A stretch of 6,431 nt of DNA from Prevotellaceae bacterium (lineage in GTDB: Bacteria > Bacteroidota > Bacteroidia > Bacteroidales > UBA932), in the NCBI GenBank assembly GCA_031288885.1, contig JAITQP010000298.1, positions 1 through 6,431 of the forward strand. The letters are read 5' to 3'. Both the position numbers and the translations under genes were made by a program. The notes below the pieces were generated by a model, which was not told the origin of the DNA, ran no database searches, and was given only the letters and a program-made list of their open reading frames with translations. Shown piece by piece: positions 4,714 to 6,431 of the stretch (position 1 is the first letter of the stretch; every line of letters begins with the position of its first letter).

Positions 4714-6431
4714 ATGAGCATCATCCAAACCGTTATCCGGTATCGTTTTTCCGCGTGGACGGCGGCGGCGGCGCCCGCCCTCCTTACGCTTTGTCAGGCT
4801 GCCGCGGCGCAGCATGTAGCCTACGCGCCGCCCATGAAGAACACCATGTCGCTGTCCGCCAACTTTGGCGAGGTGCGCCCCAACCACCTGCACTCCGGCG
4901 TAGATTTTCGGGTGGGCGGCGTGGAGGGCGAGCCGGTGTACGCCGTGGCGAGCGGCTACGTGGCGCGCATCGTTATCCGCCACGACGGCTACGGAAACGC
5001 GCTGTACGTGGCGCACCCCAACGGAACCACCTCGGTGTACGGGCACCTGCAGCGATTTGCCCCGCCAATTGCCGCGTGGGCGCGCGAGCAGCAGTACGCA
5101 AACCGCTCGTTCTTTCTCGACGTGGAGCTCGCCCCATCGAACTTTCCGCTCGGGCAGGGCGCGCTAATAGGCTTTGCGGGCAACAGCGGCAGCTCCTCCG
5201 GCCCGCACCTGCACTTTGAAATCAGAGACCGCAGGCAGCAGCCTTTAAACATTATGCAGCGGGGCTTCTACAAGCTGCCCGACGCAAGACCGCCGGCCAT
5301 CCGCCGCCTGTTCGTTTACGGCTTTGACACGATACAGGGCGCGGCGCTCCCCAAAAACACCGGCATCCTCCACGTGGCGCAAAGCAAAAGCACGCTCAGG
5401 CTGACCGCAGGCGACACCGTTACCGTTGACGGCGCGTGCTTCTTTGGGCTGGACATGCTCGACAAGATGAACGGCTCCGAGCGCGCCTTCAGCGTGAGCC
5501 GCTGCGCGCTGCACCTCAACGACAGCCTCATTTTTTCCTACACCTTGGACGCTTTCAGCTTCGACGAAACGCGCTACTGCAACGCCATGATTGACTTTGC
5601 GCGAAGGCAGCGCTACAACGAAAAAATCATCAGGCTGTACGTGGCGGCGGGCAACCGCCTGAGCATTTTCCGGCAGGTGAAGCAGCAGGGCGTGGTGAGG
5701 CTTGCCGTTGGCGAAAAAGCCAAAATTACCATCGCGCTCACGGACGACGCGGGCAACAGCTCAAGGCTGGCGTTCTGGGTAAAGCCGGCGGCGGAGGTAG
5801 GCAAAAAGCAGCCGGCGGCAGGCGCGCAAAAAATCATGCTCTGGAACCGTAGCAACGACTACGAGGCCAACGGCTTTAAGGTGCACATCCCCACCGGCGC
5901 GCTCTACGAGGCGACCGCCTTTGAGGTGCAAACCACCAAGCCGCAGCACGGCAGCGCCTCGCCCATCTTCCGCGTGCGGCAGCCCGCAACGCCGCCGCAC
6001 GTTGCCGTGCGCGTTGGCGTTAAGGCAAGCGTGCCGGAGCGCCTGCGGGAAAAGGCGCTGGTGGTCTGCGTGGACAAGGACGGGGACAAAACCGCGCTCG
6101 CCACGGGCTTTCAGCCGCCCTACTTTGTGGCCAACAGCCGCAAATGGGGCTCCTTTTACGTGGAGATTGACACCATTCCCCCCAAAATCGTCCCCGCCAA
6201 CTTTGCCGACGGCGCGCGCCTAAGCAGCGCGCAGCGCTACATTTCGCTTACGGTAAAGGACAACATTAGCGAGCTGCAGTCCTACGCCGGCTACGTGGAC
6301 GACAGCTGGGCGCTGTTTGAGTACGACGAAAAGAGCAACCTCATGCGCTACGCCATCGACAGCGCGCGCGTAAAAACCGGCGCATGGCACAGCATTATTT
6401 TCGTTGCCACCGATATGGCGGGCAACAAAGG
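4714..6431 (+). CDS. Exported M23 family metallopeptidase, 3' end cut by the window
   Basis: The frame is open from ATG 4714 to the right edge (572 codons, no stop). Residues 1 to about 33 look like a signal peptide: an Arg near the start, a hydrophobic core AAAAPALLTL, and a likely cleavage in AAAAQ. C27 sits in LTLC, which lacks the Gly/Ala/Ser needed for a lipobox. Residues about 48-180 are an M23 (LytM-type) domain, a zinc endopeptidase fold that cuts peptidoglycan cross-links. The zinc-site motifs are complete: H60 and D64 (HSGVDF), H111 in YGHL, and H165/H167 in GPHLHFEI. The remaining 390 residues are beta-rich, with a final Ig-like part from about 486 (DTIPPKI) to VATDMAGNK, typical of long Bacteroidota M23 proteins. 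Homologues as I recall them end shortly after this point, so perhaps 10-25 residues are missing. The gene is divergent from the division operon; role in wall remodelling is inferred. Confidence 0.92.
   Translation, partial: MSIIQTVIRYRFSAWTAAAAPALLTLCQAAAAQHVAYAPPMKNTMSLSANFGEVRPNHLHSGVDFRVGGVEGEPVYAVASGYVARIVIRHDGYGNALYVAHPNGTTSVYGHLQRFAPPIAAWAREQQYANRSFFLDVELAPSNFPLGQGALIGFAGNSGSSSGPHLHFEIRDRRQQPLNIMQRGFYKLPDARPPAIRRLFVYGFDTIQGAALPKNTGILHVAQSKSTLRLTAGDTVTVDGACFFGLDMLDKMNGSERAFSVSRCALHLNDSLIFSYTLDAFSFDETRYCNAMIDFARRQRYNEKIIRLYVAAGNRLSIFRQVKQQGVVRLAVGEKAKITIALTDDAGNSSRLAFWVKPAAEVGKKQPAAGAQKIMLWNRSNDYEANGFKVHIPTGALYEATAFEVQTTKPQHGSASPIFRVRQPATPPHVAVRVGVKASVPERLREKALVVCVDKDGDKTALATGFQPPYFVANSRKWGSFYVEIDTIPPKIVPANFADGARLSSAQRYISLTVKDNISELQSYAGYVDDSWALFEYDEKSNLMRYAIDSARVKTGAWHSIIFVATDMAGNK

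Noticed and set aside
4794..4794. C27 of the M23 protein as a lipoprotein cysteine
   Set aside because: The residue before it is Leu, not Gly, Ala or Ser, so the lipobox is not met; an ordinary signal peptide with cleavage in AAAAQ fits better.
4755..5219. A 154-codon frame on the + strand inside the M23 gene
   Set aside because: It is a shifted frame of the peptidase, Arg/Ala/Pro-rich and low in complexity, caused by GC-rich codons. The true frame contains the complete M23 motifs.
1..6431. Mobile element, defence system or CRISPR
   Set aside because: I found no transposase, integrase, terminal inverted repeats with target duplications, spaced direct repeats, or defence-family domains; the gene content is conserved housekeeping.

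Overview
This window is chromosomal DNA from a member of the Bacteroidota, most likely Bacteroidales. The evidence is two exact Bacteroidota-type -7 boxes (TAnnTTTG) in the divergent intergenic region, no clear Shine-Dalgarno sequences before the start codons, and the gene order coiled-coil protein / zapA / small RNA / rny. The genes are rich in G or C at the third codon position, while the gaps between genes are AT-rich. I see no tRNA, rRNA, CRISPR array, transposase or phage gene.

Layout. Bases 1-536 form a left-hand intergenic region. It opens with a strong rho-independent terminator for a rightward gene off the left edge and carries several further inverted repeats. It also holds one weakly supported small rightward reading frame with a membrane segment. 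Bases 537-4512 are a leftward block, read from high to low coordinate: a small ZapB-like coiled-coil protein, ZapA, a structured non-coding RNA that looks like 6S RNA with its own terminator, ribonuclease Y, and a CPA1-type potassium/proton antiporter with a C-terminal TrkA_C domain. Bases 4513-4713 are a divergent promoter region. From 4714 to the right edge runs an exported M23 metallopeptidase gene, open for 572 codons and cut by the window end.

How the parts fit. The coiled-coil/ZapA pair belongs to cell division (FtsZ-ring bundling). The RNA between zapA and rny matches, from memory, the usual place of ssrS in Bacteroidota and recalls the zapA-ssrS linkage of enterobacteria. It would tie growth-phase control of RNA polymerase to the division pair and to the mRNA-decay nuclease RNase Y. 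The antiporter begins 29 bases after rny with no visible terminator, so the two are probably cotranscribed. The divergent M23 peptidase is an exported, probably peptidoglycan-active or structural LytM-type protein, which fits an envelope and division theme.

This is mostly a conserved housekeeping neighbourhood. I found no convincing new defence or mobile system. The items most worth checking are the 6S-like RNA, the pair of related hairpins at the left edge, and the unexplained coding-like stretch between about 430 and 536.
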